Shown here one piece after another: positions 8,741 through 15,881 of a stretch of DNA of 64,000 nt (position 1 is the first letter of the stretch; every line of letters starts with the position of its first letter). The notes under the pieces are model-generated. The model was given only the letters and a program-made list of their open reading frames with translations. It was not told where the DNA came from and ran no database searches. This DNA comes from Elusimicrobia bacterium GWF2_62_30 (lineage in GTDB: Bacteria > Elusimicrobiota > Elusimicrobia > Elusimicrobiales > UBA9959). The position numbers and the translations under genes were made by a program. The stretch lies in contig MGUK01000080.1 in assembly GCA_001799995.1 (NCBI GenBank), positions 1-64,000 on the forward strand, in the 5' to 3' direction.

Positions 8741-9731
8741 GCCCGCCTGGGAAAGCCTGGTGAAGGCGACCCCGGAAAGCGGCTTTATGCAGTCCTGGGA
8801 CTGGGCGGATTTCAAGGCCGCGCAGGGGCAGTCCGTAGCGCGCCTGGGCCTTTTCGAAGGGGAGGAGCTGCGCGGCGGCGCCCTGGTCTATTCCGTGGGC
8901 TCGCCGCTGGCGCCGCTGCTGCTGCCGCACGGCCCGGTGCTGCCCTGGGCCGACGCCGCCGCGGCCGCGGAGGGCGCGGAGCTGCTGCGCGGCCGGCTGG
9001 CCGAAATGTCCGCGCGCACCGGCGCGCCGCTGGCCCGCTTCGAGCCGCTGCTGGAGGGGGGAGTGCCGCCCTTCCTGGGAAAGGTTTCCCGCGCGCCGCT
9101 CGACCTGGTCCCCACGCCGACCTTGCTGACCGGAATTTCCGGCGGGGATGATGAGCTGCTGGGCGCGATGACGCAGAAGGGGCGCTACAACGTGAGGCTG
9201 GCGGAGCGCAAGGGCGTGGAGACGCGCCAGGTCCCCGCCGCCGAAGGCCTTAAGGATTTTTACGAGCTTTTCGAGCTGACCTCGTACCGCCAGAACTTCG
9301 ACGGCGAGCCGCTGTCCTTCTTCGAAGGCCTGCTGGGCGCGCTGGAGCCTGCCGGTACGGCGCGGCTCTACCTTTCGGTTTACCAGGGCATGCTGCTGGC
9401 CGGGGCCGTGGCGCTGTTCTACGGCGGCCGGGCCACCTACCTCTACGGCGCCAGCTCGCCGTTCGTGCGCTCGGCCATGGCGCCCTATTCCCTGCACTGG
9501 CGCGTCATGCGCGACGCCCGCGCGGCCGGCTGCAAGGTCTACGATTTTTACGGCATAGCGCCGGAAGGCGCGGCGGACCACGCTTATTCGAAGTTCACCG
9601 GTTTCAAATTGCGTTTCGGCGGGCGGCGCTCGCTGACCTGCGGCGCGCAAGATCTTTATTTCTACCCGCAGCTGGCCGCCCTGCTGCGGGACGCCCTCAC
9701 AGGGAGCGGCAAAGGAGCCTGCAATGTCTGA
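8709..9731 (+). CDS. FemAB-like aminoacyl/acyl transferase (GNAT fold)
   Basis: 340 residues with two GNAT-like halves, as in FemA/FemX peptidoglycan bridge enzymes. The N-terminal FMQSWDWADFKA (WxxxK-type start), the central MTQKGRYNVRLAERKGV and the C-terminal YLYGASSP and KVYDFYGIAPEG segments are all typical of the FemAB family. These enzymes usually move an amino acid from aminoacyl-tRNA to a cell-wall precursor or other amine. Here it sits inside an operon with an aminopropyltransferase-like fusion and two membrane proteins, so a polyamine-like or lipid acceptor is possible. It overlaps its neighbours on both sides (32 bp and 8 bp). Confidence 0.8.
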   Translation: MIIRDLSLSNKPAWESLVKATPESGFMQSWDWADFKAAQGQSVARLGLFEGEELRGGALVYSVGSPLAPLLLPHGPVLPWADAAAAAEGAELLRGRLAEMSARTGAPLARFEPLLEGGVPPFLGKVSRAPLDLVPTPTLLTGISGGDDELLGAMTQKGRYNVRLAERKGVETRQVPAAEGLKDFYELFELTSYRQNFDGEPLSFFEGLLGALEPAGTARLYLSVYQGMLLAGAVALFYGGRATYLYGASSPFVRSAMAPYSLHWRVMRDARAAGCKVYDFYGIAPEGAADHAYSKFTGFKLRFGGRRSLTCGAQDLYFYPQLAALLRDALTGSGKGACNV

Positions 9732-10572
9732 GTTCTTATTTTCCGCGCTGCGGTCCGCGGGGTACATCGTTATCGGGGTGGCGCTGTGCTACGCCGCCAA
9801 AAGAATACGGGGCCTGCTGCCGCTGTGGCGCGGCGCCGACGCCGGCATAGTTTCCGGCGGCTCCGACGCCATGGCGCTCAGCTACGGGGCCTATTACCTG
9901 GCCGTGCTGCTGAGCCTGGGCGGGCCGATCTCCTGGGCCTCCGATTCCCTGCTGCTGGGTTTCCTGGAAGCGGCCCTGTTCGGCCTGCTCGCCGTGCTGC
10001 TGCTCAACGCCTCTGTGCTGATCGCCGAAGGCACCTATCTTAAGGGCTGGAAACTGGCCGAAGGCGTTAAGGCCGGCAACGTCGGCGCGGCGCTGGCGGA
10101 AGGGGCGCATTACCTGGCCCTCGGGCTGGTGATAATGGGCGCCTCGTGGGGCGATTCCGGCGGGCCGGGCGTGATGCTTTATTTCTGGGTGCTGGGCCAG
10201 CTGCTGTTGTGGGCCGCGCTTGCGGCCTACCTGAAGATCTTCCGCATAGACCTGAAGGCCCAGCTGGAGAAGAAGAACCTGCCCGCGGCGCTTTCCATGG
10301 CGGGCGGCGTGATAGCTTTCGGCAATATCGTCCGCGCCTCCATCTCGGGGCCGTTCCTGGGCGTGGCCAGGAGCACGCTGGACGCGCTGGCCTTCTTCGT
10401 GTTCGGCTTCGCCGCGCTGCTCGGCGCGCGCTGGCTCGCCGACCTCTGGCTTTTCCCCAAGGCCACCTTCAACGCGGAGATCTTCGGCGCCAGGCCTAAC
10501 CGCCCGGCGGCCACGCTGGACGCGCTGATCTTTATCGGCGCCTCGGCCCTGCTCGCCTGGGCTTTGGGCTGA
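9724..10572 (+). CDS. DUF350 family integral membrane protein
   Basis: 282 residues with about eight hydrophobic helices arranged as two similar halves. The second half carries GNVGAALAEGAHYLALGL, close to the conserved asparagine-containing segment of DUF350 (YjfL-type) proteins, and the first half has the matching DAMALSYGAYYLAVLL. DUF350 proteins are of unknown function and are often encoded beside aminopropyltransferase-like or glutathionylspermidine-synthase-like genes, the context seen here. It overlaps the upstream gene by 8 bp, and its 3' end overlaps the 3' end of the convergent radical SAM gene by about 40 bp. Confidence 0.8.
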   Translation: MSEFLFSALRSAGYIVIGVALCYAAKRIRGLLPLWRGADAGIVSGGSDAMALSYGAYYLAVLLSLGGPISWASDSLLLGFLEAALFGLLAVLLLNASVLIAEGTYLKGWKLAEGVKAGNVGAALAEGAHYLALGLVIMGASWGDSGGPGVMLYFWVLGQLLLWAALAAYLKIFRIDLKAQLEKKNLPAALSMAGGVIAFGNIVRASISGPFLGVARSTLDALAFFVFGFAALLGARWLADLWLFPKATFNAEIFGARPNRPAATLDALIFIGASALLAWALG

Positions 10573-11761
10573 GCCGCCTGCCGGCCGGAACCAGCGTGAA
10601 GCCGGCTTCGCGCGCGAAGGTCCTTAGTTTTTCCGCTGCGCCGCCCAGGGCGGCTTCGTTCAGTAAATTCAGCTTAGATACGCCCCTGTAGCGCAGGCCG
10701 ATGAGGCTTGCCATGGCGGGCGCCAGGGGGTCCGGCGCCGCGGCGCTGGAGGCCAGGTCCAGCGAAGCCCCGCCCGAACCGGGCAGCTTTCTGAAATAGT
10801 CCCCTTTAAAGGGCCGCAGTTCCGAAAGCCCGAACTTACCCGCGTAAAACTTCCAGATGCCGCCGCAGGCCCGGTCCACGAAACAGCCGGCGCAGCGCGG
10901 CGCCTTCTTTTTAGTCCTGCCGTTGAAGTCCGCGTCCAGGAAAGGCAGCGGCTCCATCTTCATGGTGTCGAAGGTCATGAAGCGTTTTTCGAGGGCGGTG
11001 TTGAGCAGGATGCGTTCGCTGCCGCGCGCCAGGCAGAGCGGGATCACGCCGCAGGCGCTCAGCTCCACGCGCAAGCCGCGCGCCTGCAGTAGGCGCGCCC
11101 CTTCGGCCAGCGGGGCGGCGGCAGGGCCCAGCCTGGGGTAAAGCCCCAGCCCGGCGCGCAGGTGCTCGGCCGGGAACATATAAGAGAAGGTGACCGCGCC
11201 CGCCTCCGGGAAGTTCTTCGCCACGAAGGCCGCGTAGGCCGGGAGGGCGCGCCAGTTGAGCGCGGTGATGACATGGTAAAGGCTGAAAGTGAAGCCGGCG
11301 CCGCGCGCGGCGCGTATGCCTTCGAGGGTCTTTGCGAACGAACCCGGCGAGCCCGTGAGCTTGTCCGAGACCGCCGGCAGGTGAGAGTGCAGCGAAACGC
11401 AGAAGCTTAGGCGTTTCCTGTGCCGCGCGGGGAAGCCGCGCAAAAGGCCGCCGGCCGCCAGGCCGGTGCCGTTGGTCAGGATATTTACCGACCGATAGCC
11501 CAGTTCCAGCGCTTTAAGCACCACCTGCCGCAGTTCCGGGTAAATAGAGGGCTCGCCGCCGTCCAGCGCGAGGAAATCGTAGCCGTCCCGGCGGCCGGCG
11601 CGCAGTACTGCCAGGGCTTCTTCCAGGGAGAGCCTGGGCCTGACCCCGCGCGGGGGGCGCCCCTTGGCGCAGAAGCCGCAGCGCTGGTTGCAGTCCCATA
11701 AAAGCGAGACCGACAGCCTTTTCCCTGTGCGGTGGAGGGGGTTTCCCGTAGTTCTTTTCAT
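10532..11761 (-). CDS. radical SAM protein with SPASM-like C-terminal cysteines
   Basis: 409 residues from the ATG at 11761; the open frame runs further upstream but into the FKBP gene region. The CxxxCxxC motif is CNQRCGFC (Cys24, 28, 31), followed by FLALDGGEPSIYP, the usual GGEP strand that binds S-adenosylmethionine. Near 289-298 CAGCFVDRAC suggests an auxiliary iron-sulfur cluster as in SPASM/twitch proteins, many of which modify peptides or act in cofactor maturation. No precursor peptide is obvious next to it. The C-terminus is Arg/Pro rich and extends into the DUF350 gene on the other strand, so the last 14 codons may be little constrained. Confidence 0.85.
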   Translation of the reverse strand: MKRTTGNPLHRTGKRLSVSLLWDCNQRCGFCAKGRPPRGVRPRLSLEEALAVLRAGRRDGYDFLALDGGEPSIYPELRQVVLKALELGYRSVNILTNGTGLAAGGLLRGFPARHRKRLSFCVSLHSHLPAVSDKLTGSPGSFAKTLEGIRAARGAGFTFSLYHVITALNWRALPAYAAFVAKNFPEAGAVTFSYMFPAEHLRAGLGLYPRLGPAAAPLAEGARLLQARGLRVELSACGVIPLCLARGSERILLNTALEKRFMTFDTMKMEPLPFLDADFNGRTKKKAPRCAGCFVDRACGGIWKFYAGKFGLSELRPFKGDYFRKLPGSGGASLDLASSAAAPDPLAPAMASLIGLRYRGVSKLNLLNEAALGGAAEKLRTFAREAGFTLVPAGRRLSPKPRRAGPRRR

Positions 11762-11872
11762 AGTAAGCGCCGTCCGCAAATGAATTATATATAATCCGCG
11801 CTGTCTCGGCCGGGGGCGTTTTGGTAGAATAATTGGGTGCCCGGGATTGTGCCCGGTATTTAAGGGAGGAAT

Positions 11873-12223
11873 ATGGCAAACAATGAAGTTACCTTGAAAT
11901 CGGGCCTGGTGTATATAGATCTGGAAGAGGGCTCGGGGTCCGCCGCCGTCAGCGGCAAGGAAGTGACCGTGCATTATACCGGCACCTTCCCGGACGGGAA
12001 AAAATTCGACAGCTCCGTGGACCGCAACGAGCCTTTCGTTTTCGAGCTGGGCGCGGGGCGCGTGATAAAAGGCTGGGACGAAGGCGTCTCCGGCATGAGG
12101 ATAGGCGGCAAACGCAAGCTCATCATCCCCCCGGCGCTCGGCTACGGCAAGAACGGGGCCGGCAGCGTCATCCCGCCCAACGCTGTGCTGCATTTTATCG
12201 TGGAGCTCCTGGCCGTCAATTAA
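11873..12223 (+). CDS. FKBP-type peptidyl-prolyl cis-trans isomerase
   Basis: A single-domain FKBP of 116 residues without a signal peptide, so cytoplasmic. All core elements are present: [18 protein letters not shown], the Phe-rich pocket strand, [18 protein letters not shown], and [18 protein letters not shown] with the C-terminal FIVELL strand. It is monocistronic: AAGGGAGGA lies just before the ATG, a TAGAAT -10-like box is at 11825-11830, and a strong hairpin terminator follows the stop. Confidence 0.95.
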   Translation: MANNEVTLKSGLVYIDLEEGSGSAAVSGKEVTVHYTGTFPDGKKFDSSVDRNEPFVFELGAGRVIKGWDEGVSGMRIGGKRKLIIPPALGYGKNGAGSVIPPNAVLHFIVELLAVN

Positions 12224-12246
12224 ACCGCAGGACCGCAGCCAAAAAT

Positions 12247-12274
12247 AAGCGCCCCCGGCGAACCGGGGGCGCTT
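12247..12274. terminator. bidirectional intrinsic terminator
   Basis: A 12-bp perfect stem (AAGCGCCCCCGG / CCGGGGGCGCTT) with loop CGAA lies between the convergent FKBP and protease genes. T-rich flanks on both strands make it usable by both. Confidence 0.85.
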
Positions 12275-12298
12275 TCATCTTAGTCCGATCTGTTTTGC

Positions 12299-13312
12299 TT
12301 ACTGGAACCTGATGTTCGCCGGCGCTACGTAGGTGTTGTCTATCGGCGTGATATACTGCATGTCGCGTATTTCCAGGTCCATGAACATGGGCGTCTCTTT
12401 CTCGCCGGGGAGCTTGGGGATGAAGGCCGACAGGGCGTCGATCTTGGTAACGTCCTCGCCGCGGCCGCCGGTCTGCTCGTAGGTGGCCATGGTCACGCAG
12501 CCGGCCGGGCTCCGGAGGAAGTCCGTGTCGCCGCGCACCAGGATGCCCTCTATCTTGTTGGTGACCGTGTTGAACACGGGGGAGCCGGAGTTCCCGCCGA
12601 AGGTGTCCAGGTCGGCCACGAAGTAACCGATCTTGCCGGCGTCGCGCACTGTGGAGTCGCCGGCTACTTTAAGCGGCAGGCCCACGGGGTGCCCGATCAC
12701 GAAGATCTTGGTACCCTTGGCCAGGGCAGGCTTCCTGTTGACGGGCAGGGGCTTGCGGCCGGTCACCTTGCGGTCAAGCTTGATCAGCGCGTAGTCCGGG
12801 CCAAGGCTCTGGCCGGCAGGGTTGGTGGAGCCGGGCTCGCCGCCGAGGAAGCGCTTAACGATGCTGGCGCAGGTGTAAACGTCGTCCTTGCCCACCTTGG
12901 TGGTGGCTTCCGCGCCGGCCTTGCCCACGTTGAAGCCGAAGACCAGTTTGGTATTCTTGCAGTCCGCTTCGGTCTTTATGCAGTGGCCGGCGGTCATTAT
13001 CATATCCTCTCCCACCAGGGAGCCGGAGCAGAAGGCGCCGATGGGCTGCTCGCGGAACTTCTCCGCGGGGCAGAGGCCGTAGGCGTCGGCGAACTTTTCG
13101 GTGCTCAGCTTGAAGCCGGAAGCGTCCGCGGCCACGTCGGCGGATTTCCAGAGCGAGACCACGGACTGGGACAGGGTCTGCATCCCGGCCGAAGATTCAA
13201 AGAAGTCCAGGCGGCTGTCGGGGCCGTAGATGCTTTTGCCTTCCGCAAAGGACAGTACGGGCAGGGTGAGCAGCACTGCCGCGCTGAGGGTGGTTTTCAT
13301 AAGGTTTTTCAT
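12299..13312 (-). CDS. secreted trypsin-like serine protease (V8/glutamyl endopeptidase type)
   Basis: 337 residues with a clear signal peptide (positive MKNLMK, hydrophobic core, cleavage after LSFA). The catalytic triad is visible: His in MTAGHC (near 108), Asp in DYALIKLD (near 171) and Ser in GGNSGSPVF (near 239). The single-domain S1B-like layout, without PDZ, argues against DegP/HtrA. The protein should act in the periplasm or outside the cell. It is transcribed alone from a near-consensus promoter and has GGAGGA before the ATG. Confidence 0.92.
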   Translation of the reverse strand: MKNLMKTTLSAAVLLTLPVLSFAEGKSIYGPDSRLDFFESSAGMQTLSQSVVSLWKSADVAADASGFKLSTEKFADAYGLCPAEKFREQPIGAFCSGSLVGEDMIMTAGHCIKTEADCKNTKLVFGFNVGKAGAEATTKVGKDDVYTCASIVKRFLGGEPGSTNPAGQSLGPDYALIKLDRKVTGRKPLPVNRKPALAKGTKIFVIGHPVGLPLKVAGDSTVRDAGKIGYFVADLDTFGGNSGSPVFNTVTNKIEGILVRGDTDFLRSPAGCVTMATYEQTGGRGEDVTKIDALSAFIPKLPGEKETPMFMDLEIRDMQYITPIDNTYVAPANIRFQ

Positions 13313-13346
13313 AAGTCCTCCGTTCTCCGCCGTCTTCCGTCACTAT

Positions 13347-13375
13347 GTTATACCTCCCGGCTTGACCCTTATCAA
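13347..13375 (-). promoter_or_regulatory. sigma70-type promoter of the protease gene
   Basis: On the minus strand TTGATA, 17 bases and TATAAC. The predicted mRNA start is near 13340, giving a leader of about 28 nt with a good Shine-Dalgarno (GGAGGA) before the ATG at 13312. Confidence 0.75.
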
Positions 13376-13467
13376 AGGCCGGGGGACCTGCTTCTTATGG
13401 AAATATAGGCCTATGTCCGTCTGGGCCTTTAGGGCAACGGTGCGCTCCCGCTGCCTATGAAAAACAA

Positions 13468-13489
13468 ACCGCCGGGCTGCCCCGGCGGT
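13468..13489 (-). terminator. intrinsic terminator of the transporter gene
   Basis: On the minus strand a 9-bp stem ACCGCCGGG / CCCGGCGGT with loop GCAG is followed by TTTGTTTTT. It lies about 30 bp after the stop codon of the OPA transporter. Confidence 0.85.
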
Positions 13490-13517
13490 CTGTGGCGCTG
13501 CGGCCGGCGCGGCCGGG

Positions 13518-14960
13518 TCAGTTGCCGGGCTGGTACTCCGGCTCGGCGGGGACGGCTGTGGGTTTGGAGGCCTTCTTGGGGAGGGCGTTCCAGATCCGCA
13601 TAGAGAGGTAGAAGCCGATGACGGAGAAGGGCACGAGGAACACGGGCCACATTTTCCAGTTGTTCGGGTCCTTGGCCAGGTCGCCCACGGGCGTGATATG
13701 GCCGATGACGATGGACTGAAGGCCCGTGCCCAGGTAGACCATGCCGTCCACTATGCCGGTAGCGGCGCCGGCGTTCTTGGCGCCGCCGAAGTCGGTGGTG
13801 GAGGTGCCGGATAGGATGCCGTGCACGCCAGTTACCGACATGGAGATCAGCATGGTGGCCGCGCCGGCCCACCAGAGGTTGGCGCCCAGCGTCAGGGCCA
13901 TCATGCCCGCGCTCGCGCCCATAACGCCGTAAAGAATGGCCGCCATCGGGCCGCGGCGGGAGCCGAAGAGCTTGTCCGAGCACCAGCCGGTCAGGAAGGA
14001 GCCGGCGAGCCCCGTCAGCAGCAGCATCAGGCCCCAGTTCTCGGGCACCCAGAAGGTTTTCTTGAAGCCCACTTCGGAGGCGAAGATGGGGTACCACTGC
14101 ATGATGCCGTTGCGCAGCACGCCGCTGCAGAACTCGATGCCGCAGACCACGATCAGCACGGGGTGCGTGAGGATCTTCCTGAACACCTGCTTCACGGGCA
14201 GGCGCTCGCCGGTGGCGGAGACGGATTCCTCGCCGGTGTCGAAATCCTGGTAGCCGGCCTCGCCCGGGGTGTTGCGCAGGAAGAAGAACATGATCAGCCA
14301 GAAGAACGCGAGCATGATGGCCGGCACGAAGAAGATCCACCAGTTCTGGTCCGTGCCGGAGCCGCCCAGGCCGAAGACCGCGGCGAAGATCTTCGCCATC
14401 ACGGTGGGGTTGGTGGCCGACGCGGCGCGGCTGGCCTCGGCCACGGCGAAGCCCCAGTCGAAGGCGAAATACAGGCCGAAGGCGATCATGGCGCCGAAGA
14501 TGGTGGAGAAGGTGCCGCGCTCGCGCACGTGGAACCACGGGGCCTTCACGGTCACGATGGAGATGGCGCCGTAGCTCTGGAAGTGCATGTTCAGCGCGTA
14601 AAGGAACATGAACGCGGCGAACACCGAGACCTGCCAGCCCCAGAAGGCGATGCCGTAGAGCGTCAGGCCCATCAGGAAATTAACCAGCAGCGCGCCGCCG
14701 GTGCCCACCAGCATGGCCAGGCGGCCGCCCAGCCTGTCGGCCAGCGGCCCGGTCACCACGAAAGAGAGGGCGTAGACCCAGGCGCCCACGGCGAAGATCT
14801 CGCCGAACTGGGCCTTGGTCATGAGCGAATCGCCCAGCACGCTCTTGGAGACGGTGAGATTGTAGCGGCCCATGTACAGGAAAGCGTAGGCGAAGCCGAG
14901 CGGCACCCAGTTGAGGGCCCTGCGGAGGCGGTAAGCTGAAGAGTGTTTTAACATTTCCAT
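13518..14960 (-). CDS. MFS transporter, organophosphate:phosphate antiporter (GlpT/UhpT) family
   Basis: 480 residues with about twelve membrane helices. The N-terminus has the OPA-type YMGRYNLTVSKS segment, then the MFS loop DRLGGRLAML between helices 2 and 3, and a long central loop near 230-260. GlpT and UhpT import sugar or glycerol phosphates in exchange for phosphate; the exact substrate cannot be read from sequence. On the minus strand TATAAT lies only 7 nt before the ATG with no ribosome site, so the transcript is probably leaderless. It ends at a strong terminator and stands alone. Confidence 0.88.
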   Translation of the reverse strand: MEMLKHSSAYRLRRALNWVPLGFAYAFLYMGRYNLTVSKSVLGDSLMTKAQFGEIFAVGAWVYALSFVVTGPLADRLGGRLAMLVGTGGALLVNFLMGLTLYGIAFWGWQVSVFAAFMFLYALNMHFQSYGAISIVTVKAPWFHVRERGTFSTIFGAMIAFGLYFAFDWGFAVAEASRAASATNPTVMAKIFAAVFGLGGSGTDQNWWIFFVPAIMLAFFWLIMFFFLRNTPGEAGYQDFDTGEESVSATGERLPVKQVFRKILTHPVLIVVCGIEFCSGVLRNGIMQWYPIFASEVGFKKTFWVPENWGLMLLLTGLAGSFLTGWCSDKLFGSRRGPMAAILYGVMGASAGMMALTLGANLWWAGAATMLISMSVTGVHGILSGTSTTDFGGAKNAGAATGIVDGMVYLGTGLQSIVIGHITPVGDLAKDPNNWKMWPVFLVPFSVIGFYLSMRIWNALPKKASKPTAVPAEPEYQPGN

Positions 14961-14967
14961 AAATAAG

Positions 14968-14973
14968 ATTATA
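14968..14973 (-). promoter_or_regulatory. -10 box next to the transporter start codon
   Basis: TATAAT on the minus strand, 7 nt upstream of the ATG at 14960. No convincing -35 box and no Shine-Dalgarno in between, which points to a leaderless mRNA. Confidence 0.55.
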
Positions 14974-15081
14974 ACTTTTTGCGCGGCGGAGGCGGTCCGG
15001 CGGGCTGTAAAATCCGCGTAAAAAAGCGCCGGCGCAGGGCCGGGTCGCCGCCGGGCTTCTGAAAAAAGCTCCTTCTTTTGC

Positions 15082-15087
15082 TATTAT
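15082..15087 (+). promoter_or_regulatory. -10 box next to the short kinase start codon
   Basis: TATTAT ends 6 nt before the ATG at 15094, with no Shine-Dalgarno between. If used, the first transcribed base is at or within a base or two of the start codon. Confidence 0.45.
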
Positions 15088-15093
15088 TACTTT

Positions 15094-15783
15094 ATGAATA
15101 CCGAAGAAAAGAAACAGGACAAGCCTGACCTTCTCAAGCAGATGGCCAGCGTGGTGGGACATGAAATACGCAACCCCCTGGCTATCATCTCCAATTCCGT
15201 CTATTTCATCAAGAGTAAATTGTCGGCCGGCGGGGCGGCGCTCGACCCGAAGCTCGCTAAGCATCTCGGGATCATCGAATCGGAAGTCAGGCACGGCAAC
15301 GAGATCATCGAAGAGATACTTCTTTTCACCCGGCCCAAGGAAGTGAACCGCGCGGCGGCTTCCCTCAACGCCGTCGTCAAGGACCTGGCGGCCTATTACC
15401 AGTTCCCGCCGTCCGTCACGGTGAAGACCGTCCCCGACCCGTCGGACCCGCGCGTAGACCTGGACGCGGACGCCATGGCGCGCGCGGCGCGCTACGTATT
15501 CGATAACGCGGTGCAGGCCATGCCGGAAGGCGGCACGGTAACGATCGAGGTCTCGCACGGGGATAAATGCGGGAGGATAGCCGTCACCGACAGCGGCCCG
15601 GGGCTGCCCGACGGCGACGGCGAAAAGCTGTTCACGCCGTTTTTTACCACCAAGCCGCGCGGCGTGGGGCTTGGCCTGACCATAGCGCGCAAGTTCATAG
15701 AACAGCTCGGCGGTTCCGCCACGGCGGAGAATGCCGCCGGCAAGGGCGTGAAGATAACCCTGTCCCTGCCCCTGCTGCCGTAA
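15094..15783 (+). CDS. short cytoplasmic histidine kinase without sensor domain
   Basis: 229 residues comprising only the phosphoacceptor and ATPase modules. The H box is VVGHEIRNPLAIISNS (His near 23), the N box is YVFDNAVQAMP, the G1 box DSGPGLP, the F box FFTTKPRG and the G2 box VGLGLTIA. There is no membrane helix, PAS or GAF domain, so the signal must come from a partner. It faces, across a shared terminator, a large GAF/PAS protein that has a phosphoacceptor domain but no ATPase domain, making that protein an obvious candidate partner. Confidence 0.9.
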   Translation: MNTEEKKQDKPDLLKQMASVVGHEIRNPLAIISNSVYFIKSKLSAGGAALDPKLAKHLGIIESEVRHGNEIIEEILLFTRPKEVNRAAASLNAVVKDLAAYYQFPPSVTVKTVPDPSDPRVDLDADAMARAARYVFDNAVQAMPEGGTVTIEVSHGDKCGRIAVTDSGPGLPDGDGEKLFTPFFTTKPRGVGLGLTIARKFIEQLGGSATAENAAGKGVKITLSLPLLP

Positions 15784-15832
15784 TAAGCGTAAGATCCCGG
15801 CGCAGACGCTCATGCTTTCCCGCCGGGCAGAT

Positions 15833-15864
15833 AAAAAACCCGGAGGCTTGCCTCCGGGTTTTTT
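15833..15864. terminator. bidirectional intrinsic terminator between convergent kinase genes
   Basis: A 9-bp perfect stem CCCGGAGGC / GCCTCCGGG with a TT loop is flanked by six A on the left and six T on the right. It lies 50 bp after the short kinase gene and 18 bp after the stop of the multi-PAS gene, leaving no room for a missing ATPase domain downstream of the latter. Confidence 0.9.
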
Positions 15865-15881
15865 GCGCGCCGCGGGCGCGG

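Noticed and set aside
13400-13435. Shared AGGCCTATGTCCG between this spacer and the terminator at 54126
   Set aside because: Only 13 bases match and the context differs; probably chance or a common terminator-like stem.
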